From Desulfococcus sp041737845 (GTDB taxonomy: Bacteria > Desulfobacterota > Desulfobacteria > Desulfobacterales > Desulfococcaceae): a stretch of DNA of 64,000 nucleotides. Position numbers and translations under genes: made by a program. The notes beneath the pieces are model-generated. The model searched no databases. It had not been told where the DNA came from and was given only the letters and a program-made list of their open reading frames with translations. Below, in pieces: positions 41,574-49,800 of the stretch. Location: positions 1 to 64,000 of the forward strand of contig NZ_JBGSQX010000025.1 of assembly GCF_041737845.1 (NCBI RefSeq), read 5' to 3'. How positions within the stretch are numbered: position 1 is the stretch's first letter; each line of letters opens with the position of its first letter.

Positions 41574-42803
41574 TCAATGATGCGCCTTGCGATGCGCCGC
41601 GGGTTCGACGGGTTCATGCGCCCTGTAATCGGGATGCTCGTAAAAAATGGGCTGCTTGGTAACGATGAACTTGAACACCAGCACGCCGAAGGTCAGCATG
41701 GCGAGCGTAAGCAGCACCTCCCCCCAGTGGGGGATGTACTTCTGGCTCCAGGGCAGATACCAGTTGAAGGCGATGAGGCAGATGTTCAGCCGGTTCAGCA
41801 CGATGCCCAGCACCGCGATGATGGATGTTCTCTGAATCAGCTTCAAATTCTTGTCCCGGGCGCCCACGGCATAGAGGTAGCACGGCAGGGCCACAAAGCC
41901 GACCAGTTCCAGGAGGAACCAGAGCCCGTAGGGGGTTCCCAGCAGATGCCACTGGTTTTCGACGGCGATGCCGACGATCTTGATGATCAGATAGCCTGCC
42001 ATGACAAAAGAAGCCGCCTTGGCGAAGCCGAGCACGAGCCCGTCGTGCTCCGCCAGATAGGTCTCATCCATCTTGTCGTGGAAATATTTATGGGACAGGC
42101 TTCCCTCGAAGATCACCATGGAGAGCCCTGCGATGATGCTGGAAATAAAGAAATAGACCGGTATGTAGGTGGAATACCAGAGCGGATGAAGCTTGGAGGG
42201 CGCGATCAGGAAAAGGGCTCCCAGGGACGACTGGTGCAGGGTCGAAAGCACCACGCCGAAAATGGTCAGCACCATGGTGATCTTGACCAGGACGTTCCTC
42301 AATTTCTTGAGACCGAGCCACTCCAGGGCCGCCGGGGAGTATTCCAGGAACAGCACCGTCAGGTAGAGGGCGACGCACGCGGCCACTTCGAAGAGCAGCG
42401 ACGTGGTGCCCCGCTGCATGATGAAGGGATACGGCAGGCGCCAGGGTCGGCCGACATCGTAGTTCAGGGAGATCACGACCAGGGCGTAGCCCAGGAAACC
42501 GGTCAGGATCGCCGGGCGCACCGCGGAATGGAACCGCTTCATCCCGAAGATGTAGCAGGCGGCGGAAGTGGTGTATCCGCCGGCTGCAAGTGCGACACCG
42601 GCCATCAGGTCAAAACCGATCCACAACCCCCAGGGATAGTTGTCATCCAGATTGGTCACCGCGGCGAGCCCGCCGGTGAACCGCAGCACCGTTAAAAGTA
42701 GACCGACGACCAGAATGACGCCGCACACCACATTGAAGGGCGTATACAGGGACCGGTCCGTCGGAAAAAACGATTTTTTTACGACGACGCTTTGCTCAGA
42801 CAT
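41574..42803 (-). CDS. hmcC: HmcC, NrfD-type membrane subunit
   Basis: A 409-aa polytopic protein with about ten helices of the NrfD/PsrC family, which bind quinone-type carriers or anchor Fe-S subunits. Typical segments are GLWIGFDLMAGVALAAGGYTTSAACYIFG, LIAPSKLHPLWYSTYIPVYFFISSIIAG and the VGRPWRLPYPF loop. The start overlaps the hmcB stop (TGATG). The C-terminus is His-rich (VEPAAHRKAHH). Confidence 0.93.
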   Translation of the reverse strand: MSEQSVVVKKSFFPTDRSLYTPFNVVCGVILVVGLLLTVLRFTGGLAAVTNLDDNYPWGLWIGFDLMAGVALAAGGYTTSAACYIFGMKRFHSAVRPAILTGFLGYALVVISLNYDVGRPWRLPYPFIMQRGTTSLLFEVAACVALYLTVLFLEYSPAALEWLGLKKLRNVLVKITMVLTIFGVVLSTLHQSSLGALFLIAPSKLHPLWYSTYIPVYFFISSIIAGLSMVIFEGSLSHKYFHDKMDETYLAEHDGLVLGFAKAASFVMAGYLIIKIVGIAVENQWHLLGTPYGLWFLLELVGFVALPCYLYAVGARDKNLKLIQRTSIIAVLGIVLNRLNICLIAFNWYLPWSQKYIPHWGEVLLTLAMLTFGVLVFKFIVTKQPIFYEHPDYRAHEPVEPAAHRKAHH

Positions 42804-43876
42804 CAGACATCCTCCTCCTTCTCGCCTGCACCCTCCTCCTTGGCCTTTGCAGCCTTATCAAGGGCCGTTTTCACTTCTTTTTTGACGGCGGCTTCCTGGT
42901 CCTTCTTTGCCTTGTCCAACGCCTTGGCCAGGGCCGCTTTGGCCGCGGATTCGGCCTCGGCCACGGCTTCATTCACCGCCTGGTGCTTTTCCTCGGTCGA
43001 AATCTTTTCCTTGCGTTTGGTCATGGCCCAGATGCCGGTCAGCAACACCGGCCAGAGGCCGACGACGATAGGAACGGCCCCGAGGGCCCCCGCCGTCAGT
43101 TCGGGCGCGGATGTGGTTCCGAGATCCTCGCGCATGCCGATCTGCTCGAAAGGGGTGCTGGTGACATAGAGCCAGTTGGTCCCGCCCATTTCGTATTCGC
43201 CGTAAATGTGGTTGACATATTTATCCGGATGCTTCCGGATGCGCTCCCGGGCGATCTTGATGAGGTCTTCACGCTTGCCGTAAGTGAGGGCCTCGACGGG
43301 GCATACCTCCACACAGCCGGGAAGCTTGCCCTCCTTGATCCGCGGATAACACAGGGTGCATTTCATCACCTTGGGGTCAAGGGCCTTCCCATACTCGTAC
43401 GTCGGGATGTTAAAGGGGCAGGCCACCATGCAATACCGGCATCCGACGCAGACCGAGGCATCGTAGACCACGGCCCCCTCGGGTGTTTTCTTGAACGCCT
43501 TGACGAAGCAGGCCGATGCGCAGGCCGGCTCCTTGCAGTGGTTGCACTGAATTTTCCGGAAGGTGACCCCTCCGGGCTGGTTGGCGTCCGCGTACTTGTT
43601 GACGACGGTGTACGTTTTGTCGGTGGTCCTGCGCTCCTGGTTCAGGACCGACTCGTCCTTGAAGGAGACGTCCGGGGCCGGGAGCTCATTGACCTTGTTG
43701 CAGGCCTCTTCACAGCGCCTGCAGCCGACGCACAGCGTCGTGTCATGCAGAACCCCCATACTGTCTGGATATCCTTTGAACTCTTTCTGCGCTCCGGCAT
43801 AAGCTTTTCGGCCAATGGCTGTGCCCAAGCTCGCGCCGCCCATCCATGTTAGAAATCTTCTACGGGATACGGACAT
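42803..43876 (-). CDS. hmcB: HmcB, periplasmic ferredoxin-like Fe-S subunit
   Basis: A 357-aa exported protein with a Tat signal (SRRRFLTWMGG) and four [4Fe-4S] sites of the DmsB/NrfC style: CVGCRRCEEAC, CNHCKEPACASAC, CVGCRYCMVACP, CTLCYPRI with CVEVCP. A membrane helix near residue 265-285 (GALGAVPIVVGLWPVLLTGIWA) is followed by a 70-residue Ala/Lys/Glu-rich tail likely to form a cytoplasmic coiled coil. It links HmcA with the membrane subunits. Confidence 0.93.
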   Translation of the reverse strand: MSVSRRRFLTWMGGASLGTAIGRKAYAGAQKEFKGYPDSMGVLHDTTLCVGCRRCEEACNKVNELPAPDVSFKDESVLNQERRTTDKTYTVVNKYADANQPGGVTFRKIQCNHCKEPACASACFVKAFKKTPEGAVVYDASVCVGCRYCMVACPFNIPTYEYGKALDPKVMKCTLCYPRIKEGKLPGCVEVCPVEALTYGKREDLIKIARERIRKHPDKYVNHIYGEYEMGGTNWLYVTSTPFEQIGMREDLGTTSAPELTAGALGAVPIVVGLWPVLLTGIWAMTKRKEKISTEEKHQAVNEAVAEAESAAKAALAKALDKAKKDQEAAVKKEVKTALDKAAKAKEEGAGEKEEDV

Positions 43877-43991
43877 ATTCAGTTCCTCAGTCAGTTTGAC
43901 GTATCTCCGCCGCAGGGCCAGGCCCGCGCCGCCCCGCCGCCCGACCGGCGCCGGTCCATCCGGGGAGCTGGAGATAGGGAAATTGATATAG

Positions 43992-45623
43992 TTACTGCTG
44001 TTTCTCTTTATGACAACCGGTACATCCGGCAGGCTTTTCGATCTTCATCTCTTTATGACAGGTCATGCACTGCTGGTGGTAGGCCCCCATCAACCCGGGC
44101 CTCAGCGGTTCCCGATCATCGAAAGGCTTGCCATGGCATGTCACGCATTTCGGCGGTTTTTTCGACACGGGGCTGTTGTGATGGCATCCCTGACAAAGGG
44201 TGCCCTTCTCCCTGTGAAAATAAGCAGCCAGTTTGTTTTCTTTGACGTTCGCCATGAGTTTGTCGACGATCTTGCGGTGGGGAAGATCGACCGCCTCGTA
44301 GCGGTCATCGGGGGTCGCCATGACGTTGATGACCACTTTCTCGGGGATGTCTTCCTTGTCGTAGGTTTCCGTGGTGTAGGTCCGGGCGCCGACCATCATC
44401 TCCGCCACCCGCTTGTCGTCTTCCTTGGCCAGGGCCTGCAGATCTGCATTCATTTCCTCATGACATTTGAGGCAGGCCTCGTCGGCCTGTTTCCGGCGCT
44501 TCTCCATGAAGACATGGCAGCCCGAGCACTTGGGGTCGGACTTTTTGATTTCATGGCACCCCATGCAGCTTTTTTCGGAGTTGATCAGGTGATATGCCTG
44601 GGCCAGATTGACATACCCGCCATCTTTGCTGCCGGCCATGGTATGGCACTTGCTGCAGGTTTCCATGCTGGCGTGATGGCAGACGCGGCAGGTGTCACTG
44701 TAGGTCTCGTGGGATTTGTGGTCATAGCTGACCGCGTTCATCCGCACATCGCCGGGTTTGCCCGCTTCATCTGGCTTGACCTCGCCGACCTTGACGAGGA
44801 CCATGTCCGGCTGTTTCCGCTCCATCCGGGGGACGTTTTCGATCTTCTGAAATTTCTTCTGGGAAGCCGGATCATGGCAGCCGCCGCAGTAGATCGGGCC
44901 TGCGGTCTCTTTCTTGACCAAGCGTTTCCGGTGGCAGCTGATGCAGTCCAGATGGGAGGCCTCCCTCATGGAGATCCGGTTCTCTTCGGTCTGGGCCTTG
45001 TGGCAGTAGCGGCAGGTGCCCTCCTTGTCCTTGGCGTAGAAGAGGACTTTTTTCTCGGCGTCATATTCGTGATGGCAGGTTTCGCATTTCTTTTCGTGGG
45101 CGGCGACATGCCGGTAATGCAGGGTCTTGTCGAGGCCGATCAGGGCGCGGCTGGACTGGATCTCCGTCTCTTTATGGCATTCACCGCAGGTCACGGGGCC
45201 GGACTTGTCGCCCTCGGCCGCCATCTCGTTATGGCAACTGATGCAGAAGGTGTGGTAGACATCCATCACCTCTTTTCGAGCCGTGTCTTCCAGACGCTTG
45301 AATTTGGGCGAGAGGGGATCGATGCCGTTGACGGCCGCCTTGAAGGTCCCTGGTATCTTGTTGGACTTTTCCTGCGCCAGATGGCAGGCGGAACAATCCT
45401 TGTCTTTTTTCTTCAGGGCTTCGGTGTGCGCGTCGTGAAAAAACACCACGGGCGGCTTCTCAAGATACCCGAAAACCTTGAGCGAATCGATGGTTATCAT
45501 ATCCGCCCGGGCCTCTTTATCGGATGGTGCGCCAACCTCCTGCGCTCCGATACAAACCGCTGTAATCATAAAGATTGCGGCTGTGACTCCAACCCACCAG
45601 TACTTCATCTTTCCCTTCACCAT
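43992..45623 (-). CDS. hmcA: HmcA, high-molecular-weight cytochrome c with 16 haems
   Basis: A 543-aa periplasmic cytochrome. A signal peptide (KYWWVGVTAAIFMITAVCIGAQ) is followed by exactly 16 CxxCH haem sites, from CSACH near residue 77 to CTGCH near the C-terminus. Size and haem count match HmcA of Desulfovibrio. It would take electrons from periplasmic hydrogenase (or from a c3-type cytochrome) into the Hmc complex. The ATG at 45623 is preferred because AAGGA is about 9 bases upstream; an ATG three codons earlier is too close. A long palindrome 96 bases upstream is likely regulatory. Confidence 0.96.
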   Translation of the reverse strand: MVKGKMKYWWVGVTAAIFMITAVCIGAQEVGAPSDKEARADMITIDSLKVFGYLEKPPVVFFHDAHTEALKKKDKDCSACHLAQEKSNKIPGTFKAAVNGIDPLSPKFKRLEDTARKEVMDVYHTFCISCHNEMAAEGDKSGPVTCGECHKETEIQSSRALIGLDKTLHYRHVAAHEKKCETCHHEYDAEKKVLFYAKDKEGTCRYCHKAQTEENRISMREASHLDCISCHRKRLVKKETAGPIYCGGCHDPASQKKFQKIENVPRMERKQPDMVLVKVGEVKPDEAGKPGDVRMNAVSYDHKSHETYSDTCRVCHHASMETCSKCHTMAGSKDGGYVNLAQAYHLINSEKSCMGCHEIKKSDPKCSGCHVFMEKRRKQADEACLKCHEEMNADLQALAKEDDKRVAEMMVGARTYTTETYDKEDIPEKVVINVMATPDDRYEAVDLPHRKIVDKLMANVKENKLAAYFHREKGTLCQGCHHNSPVSKKPPKCVTCHGKPFDDREPLRPGLMGAYHQQCMTCHKEMKIEKPAGCTGCHKEKQQ

Positions 45624-45718
45624 GATTGACATCCTTAAAAGAGCGTTTAGTTTTTAAAAGGATTCTCAGATTCTGACACGAATGTTGCGGTACTTTACAG
45701 AACTTGCCCTCGGCGGGT

Positions 45719-45762
45719 AAATAAGGTCTATACTGTATATTACATACAAAAAGACCTTATTT
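45719..45762. promoter_or_regulatory. Long palindrome upstream of hmcA
   Basis: Arms AAATAAGGTCT (45719-45729) and AGACCTTATTT (45752-45762) are perfect inverted repeats 22 bases apart. The inner part contains TATACTGTATA (45729-45739) and TGTATATTACA. It lies 96 bases upstream of hmcA in AT-rich sequence, fitting a dyad operator over the hmc promoter. As an RNA hairpin it could also act as a terminator, but there is no gene end within 400 bases. Confidence 0.6.
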
Positions 45763-46194
45763 TTCAGGGCGCCAGTATATGAATTTTCGGATTGCATGGG
45801 GTAGAAACCTCCGATTTTTCTCGAGCGGCGAGATACCTATCCCATATCCCGGGTGCCATTCAGGACGACCCGACAAAAAAATTCCCTCCCCTGCCAATTC
45901 GGACACCCCGAACTCCAATACGTCCAGGGCCGCCCGCAGGGCTTCATCCGGTCCGGGCAGGGAATATGATGCTCTGCGGAACACCCAGAAACGGCCTGAC
46001 CCAGGCCTCCCGGGCTTGAAATCGGATGCTTGCGGCCTTCTGGGTGCGGCGCTGCCTTGGATACCGGTGGGAGGGAGAGAATGACGACACGGCGGCATGG
46101 CAAAGCCTTGAGCCACCGTCAGGCGAAGTGGATCGATGCCCGGCATGCGGAATCGTTTGGACTGGGTCCGTTCCGATGTCATGCTTCGGGAAGG
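45763..46194. other. Gene-poor stretch between receiver gene and hmcA
   Basis: About 430 bases with no convincing gene. A minus-strand frame of 141 codons spans it but has a Pro/Arg-rich composition, no ribosome site and no recognisable motif. No repeat copy or RNA motif was recognised. Confidence 0.5.
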
Positions 46195-46548
46195 CTATCC
46201 GACGGCTTTTTTGACGAGTTCCAGGACTTTTTCGGGGTCAAAGGGCTTGGCAAGGTATCCAACCGCATCCCGGACGGACAGATGGCGTGAGGGCATACCG
46301 CTGATGATCAGCACCGGCGTGTTCTTGAGTTCATCGTCTTTCTTGAATTTCCGGTAAAACCGCGTTCCCCATTCCTCCGGCATTTCAAGGTCGAGGGTGA
46401 CAAGGTCCGGCTTTTCGGCCTTTATAACCTTCATGGCCTCAAGACCATTTCCCGCCGTACAGGTTTGATATCCGTTATCCTCCAGCAGACTGACCAAATA
46501 TTTCACCACCACCGGATCATCATCGATCACCAGGATTTTTTTTGCCAT
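46195..46548 (-). CDS. Single-domain response receiver, Rrf1-like
   Basis: A 117-aa CheY-like protein. VIDDDPVVVKYL gives the acidic pocket, the phosphoacceptor Asp is in LVTLDLEMPEEWGTRFYRKF and the Lys in YLAKPFDPEKV. This size and the DLEMPEEWG signature resemble Rrf1, the receiver linked to the hmc operon of Desulfovibrio vulgaris. The ATG at 46548 is preceded by AGAGGTG. It sits upstream of hmcA on the same strand instead of after hmcF. The longer frame upstream has no family support. Confidence 0.88.
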   Translation of the reverse strand: MAKKILVIDDDPVVVKYLVSLLEDNGYQTCTAGNGLEAMKVIKAEKPDLVTLDLEMPEEWGTRFYRKFKKDDELKNTPVLIISGMPSRHLSVRDAVGYLAKPFDPEKVLELVKKAVG

Positions 46549-46914
46549 TCGACACCTCTTTCTTGGTTTTGGATTATACAGGGCCTTTATCTGGGGTCTG
46601 ACTGCGCTTAATGAGATGATCTTACCCCGATAAATACATTTTGGCAAGTAGTTCTGGTGAATTCATACCCTACTTGATCCTTTCGATTACCCTACGATGC
46701 CGTTCCGCCCGGGGAAGCCGGAAACGGGTTGCGGCCCTGCAGGCCCCCCCTGGCGGGGCGAAAACCCTTCCGCGCCTCCCGTCCTCCGGCCCATGGCGGA
46801 TTCCGCAGCCCCATGACCATCCCTGCTTGACATGCTCCCCTTAAAAAAATAGAGTGATGACGATATCCAGGCAGGCTTTTCTCTCACTCCCATGGTGCGA
46901 CGGAACCTTATCCA
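46549..46914. other. Divergent intergenic region
   Basis: No gene is seen. The left part would hold the promoter of the receiver gene, with a TATACAG half of the palindrome at 46575-46581. A GC-rich middle can fold. The right part holds the promoter of the LplT-PlsC gene. Confidence 0.45.
46827..46855 (+). promoter_or_regulatory. Sigma70-like promoter of the LplT-PlsC gene
   Basis: TTGACA at 46827-46832 and TAGAGT at 46850-46855 with a 17-base spacer. The start codon follows at 46915. Confidence 0.6.
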
Positions 46915-48828
46915 ATGAACACGACCGCTCAAGAAAATGAAGTAAAAATCGTCCGAAGCCAGTTCGGACTGCTCCGGGTCCGGCGCTTCGCGCCGTTTTT
47001 CTGGACCCAGTTCTTAGGCGCCTTCAACGACAACGTCTTCAAGAACGCCCTCATCATCCTGATCGCCTACAAGGGCGGACATGCGATTCAGATGGACTCG
47101 AACATCCTGATCAACCTCTCTGCAGGGCTCTTCATTCTGCCGTTTTTTCTTTTCTCCGCCACCGCGGGCCAGCTCTCGGACAAATACGAAAAGGCCCTGA
47201 TGATCCGGCGCATCAAGTTCATGGAGATCGTCATCATGGGGGCCGCGGCGGTCGCCTTTGCCGCAGACAGCATGATCGCCCTCATGGCCATCCTGTTTTT
47301 CATGGGCGCCCAGTCAGCCTTTTTCGGTCCCGTCAAATACAGCATCATTCCCCAGCACCTCGCCCCCGACGAACTGGTCGGCGGCAATGCCATGGTCGGC
47401 ATGGGCACCTTCGTCTCCATCCTCCTGGGCACCATCACCGGCGGAGTCCTGGTGCAGATTGAAAACGGGGCCCTCTGGATCGGACTCACCGTATGCGCCA
47501 TCGCGCTGGCCGGATATAGCGCATCCCTGTTCATCCCCAAGGCTCCGGCCCTGGCGCAGCGGATCACGATCCGCATCAATCCGTTCACCCAGACCTGGAA
47601 GACCATCGGGTACGCCCGGCGGATTCATTCCGTGTTCCTCTCCGTATTAGGAATCTCCTGGTTCTGGTTTCTGGGATCGGCCTATCTGACCCAGATCCCC
47701 AACTTCACCCGGTTCATCCTGAAGAGCGGCGAAAGCGTGGTCACCCTGCTCCTGACCATGTTCTCCATCGGCATCGGCGTCGGCTCCCTCCTGTGCGAAA
47801 AGCTCTCCGGAAAAAAGGTGGAGCTGGGCCTGGTCCCGCTGGGCTCCCTGGGGCTGAGCCTTTTCGGCATCGACCTGTTCCTGGCCTACGATCCCCCCGA
47901 GGTCGCCTCGCTGATGGACATCTCCGGCTTCATGGGCACCCCGGGAAGCCTGCGCGTCCTGTGCGACCTCGTGCTGATCGGCATTTTCGGGGGGTTCTAC
48001 ATCGTCCCCCTCAATGCCTTTGTCCAGCTTCGGACGGAGCCTGAATACCGGGCCCGGGTCATCTCGGCGAACAACATCCTGAACGCCCTGTTCATGGTTT
48101 TGTCGACAGGGGCGGGCGTCCTCCTGCTGGGTTTCGTAAAGCTGTCCATCCCCCAGTTTTTTCTGATCATCGCCATAGGCAATATTCTGGTGGCCGTATA
48201 CATCTATTCCGTCGTTCCCGAATTCACCATGCGTTTCCTGATCTGGATGCTGACCCACACCCTTTACCGGGTCCGGCACGAGGGGCTTTCCCACGTTCCG
48301 GATGAGGGCGCCGCCTTGCTGGTCTGCAATCATGTCTCCTATGTCGACGGCCTGATCATCGCGGGCGCCCTGCGGCGGCCCGTACGCTTCGTCGTTTTCG
48401 AACCCATCTACCGCATGCCGGTGCTCAATTTCATTTTTCGCACCGGGGGGGCCATCCCCATCACCTCCGAAAAAACGAATCCCGGCACCTACCGCCACGC
48501 CCTTGACGCCATCGACAGGGCCCTGGCCGACGGGGAGGCTGTCTGCCTCTTCCCGGAGGGGAAATTGACCAGCGACGGCGAGATCGACCGGTTTCGGCCA
48601 GGCCTTGAAAGCATCCTCCGACGCAGGCCGGTCCCCGTGATTCCCATGGCCCTGAGAGGGCTGTGGGGAAGTTTTTTCAGTCACAGGGGGGGCCCGGCCA
48701 TGACAAGGCGCCCGGCGCGATTCTGGTCGGAGGTGACAATCGCCTGCGGGTCGCCGGTGCCGCCGGCGCAGGCGACCGCCGAGGGTCTCCGGGAGACGGT
48801 GGCGGTTCTGCGCGGAAATTACCCATAA
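46915..48828 (+). CDS. LplT-like lysophospholipid flippase fused to PlsC acyltransferase
   Basis: A 637-aa inner-membrane protein. Residues 1-430 are an MFS/LplT domain with about 12 helices (FFWTQFLGAFNDNVFKNALI, LSDKYEKALMIRRIK, FFGPVKYSIIPQHL). Residues about 440-637 are a PlsC acyltransferase: NHVSYVD (H-x4-D), FVVFEPIYRMP, and FPEGKLTSDGEI. In larger relatives an acyl-ACP synthetase domain follows; here it is absent. Role: import and re-acylation of lysophospholipids. A promoter precedes it and nadK follows 76 bases downstream. Confidence 0.93.
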   Translation: MNTTAQENEVKIVRSQFGLLRVRRFAPFFWTQFLGAFNDNVFKNALIILIAYKGGHAIQMDSNILINLSAGLFILPFFLFSATAGQLSDKYEKALMIRRIKFMEIVIMGAAAVAFAADSMIALMAILFFMGAQSAFFGPVKYSIIPQHLAPDELVGGNAMVGMGTFVSILLGTITGGVLVQIENGALWIGLTVCAIALAGYSASLFIPKAPALAQRITIRINPFTQTWKTIGYARRIHSVFLSVLGISWFWFLGSAYLTQIPNFTRFILKSGESVVTLLLTMFSIGIGVGSLLCEKLSGKKVELGLVPLGSLGLSLFGIDLFLAYDPPEVASLMDISGFMGTPGSLRVLCDLVLIGIFGGFYIVPLNAFVQLRTEPEYRARVISANNILNALFMVLSTGAGVLLLGFVKLSIPQFFLIIAIGNILVAVYIYSVVPEFTMRFLIWMLTHTLYRVRHEGLSHVPDEGAALLVCNHVSYVDGLIIAGALRRPVRFVVFEPIYRMPVLNFIFRTGGAIPITSEKTNPGTYRHALDAIDRALADGEAVCLFPEGKLTSDGEIDRFRPGLESILRRRPVPVIPMALRGLWGSFFSHRGGPAMTRRPARFWSEVTIACGSPVPPAQATAEGLRETVAVLRGNYP

Positions 48829-48904
48829 CTTTATTTATTTTTTTCTTTATGCAGGGTCTAACCCTGTGGTAGATATAAACGATACTTTCAGGACGGAGAT
48901 ATCC

Positions 48905-49792
48905 ATGATCCCGCATGAAGAAAACAGGGCATGCGCCCTCATGAAGGTCGGCCTTTTCGTCAAGCCGCAGCACGAAGCCATTCAAAAAGCGGACGCGTTC
49001 GAACGATGGCTCGCAGCCCGGCAGATTCCCGTCGTCCGGAAGCAGGGCACCCCCTCCAACCGGAAGATTGCATTAAACTCGAGAGAGTATGCGCCGCGGG
49101 ACCTCTTTTGCGTCTTCGTCCTCGGGGGGGACGGCACGTTTCTGAGCGCCGCCAGGTGGATCGGAGACGCTCCCATCCCCATCATCGGCGTCAAGTTCGG
49201 AGAGGTGGGGTTTTTGGCGGAGACCGTCGAGGACGGCCTTTTCTCGGCGGCGGAGACCATCCTGAAAAAAGAATTCACGACCATGGCCCGAATGCGGCTG
49301 CTCGTTCGGGTCCTCCGGGAAGGCGAAGAGATCGTCCGGGAGCCGGTGTTGAACGACATCGTCATCAACAAGGGCGCGCTGGCCCGCCTGGCCCGCATCA
49401 AAACCTACATCAACGACCGGTACCTGACGACCTTCAGGGCCGACGGGCTCATCGTGGCGACCCCGACCGGATCCACGGGCTATTCCCTGGCGGCGGGCGG
49501 CCCCATCATCCACCCGACGGTGCCGGGCATCGTGATCACCCCCATCTGCCCGTTCACCCTGACCAACCGGCCGATCATCATGCCGGATTCCGTGTGCATC
49601 GAGCTCCGGCTCGACAAGAGCGCTTCGGACATCATGCTGACCTTCGACGGCCAGGCCGGACTTGAAATCACGGAAAAGGACACCATTATCGTCCGAAAAG
49701 GGTGCCAGCCCATCCAGATGATCACCCTGCCCGACCGCCACTATTTCGACGTGCTCAAAACCAAACTCCGCTGGAGCGGAGAAAGAATCTGA
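48905..49792 (+). CDS. nadK: NAD kinase
   Basis: A 295-aa cytoplasmic enzyme that makes NADP from NAD and ATP. Motifs are VLGGDGTFLSAARW (GGDG near 78), LNDIVINKG, and the conserved TPTGSTGYSLAAGGPIIHP. Near the C-terminus is LTFDGQAGLEI. The ATG at 48905 with GGAG six bases upstream is chosen; 48866 and 48941 are possible alternatives. Length is typical (about 290 aa). Confidence 0.96.
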   Translation: MIPHEENRACALMKVGLFVKPQHEAIQKADAFERWLAARQIPVVRKQGTPSNRKIALNSREYAPRDLFCVFVLGGDGTFLSAARWIGDAPIPIIGVKFGEVGFLAETVEDGLFSAAETILKKEFTTMARMRLLVRVLREGEEIVREPVLNDIVINKGALARLARIKTYINDRYLTTFRADGLIVATPTGSTGYSLAAGGPIIHPTVPGIVITPICPFTLTNRPIIMPDSVCIELRLDKSASDIMLTFDGQAGLEITEKDTIIVRKGCQPIQMITLPDRHYFDVLKTKLRWSGERI

Positions 49793-49800
49793 CAGGAGCC

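Noticed and set aside
45729..45745. LexA-like box (CTGTATATTACATACA)
   Set aside because: The spacing does not match the E. coli CTGT-N8-ACAG box, and known deltaproteobacterial LexA sites differ; the downstream gene is not an SOS gene.
45757..46182. Minus-strand frame of 141 codons between the receiver gene and hmcA
   Set aside because: Pro/Arg-rich composition, no ribosome site and no motif; the frame runs into the dyad upstream of hmcA.
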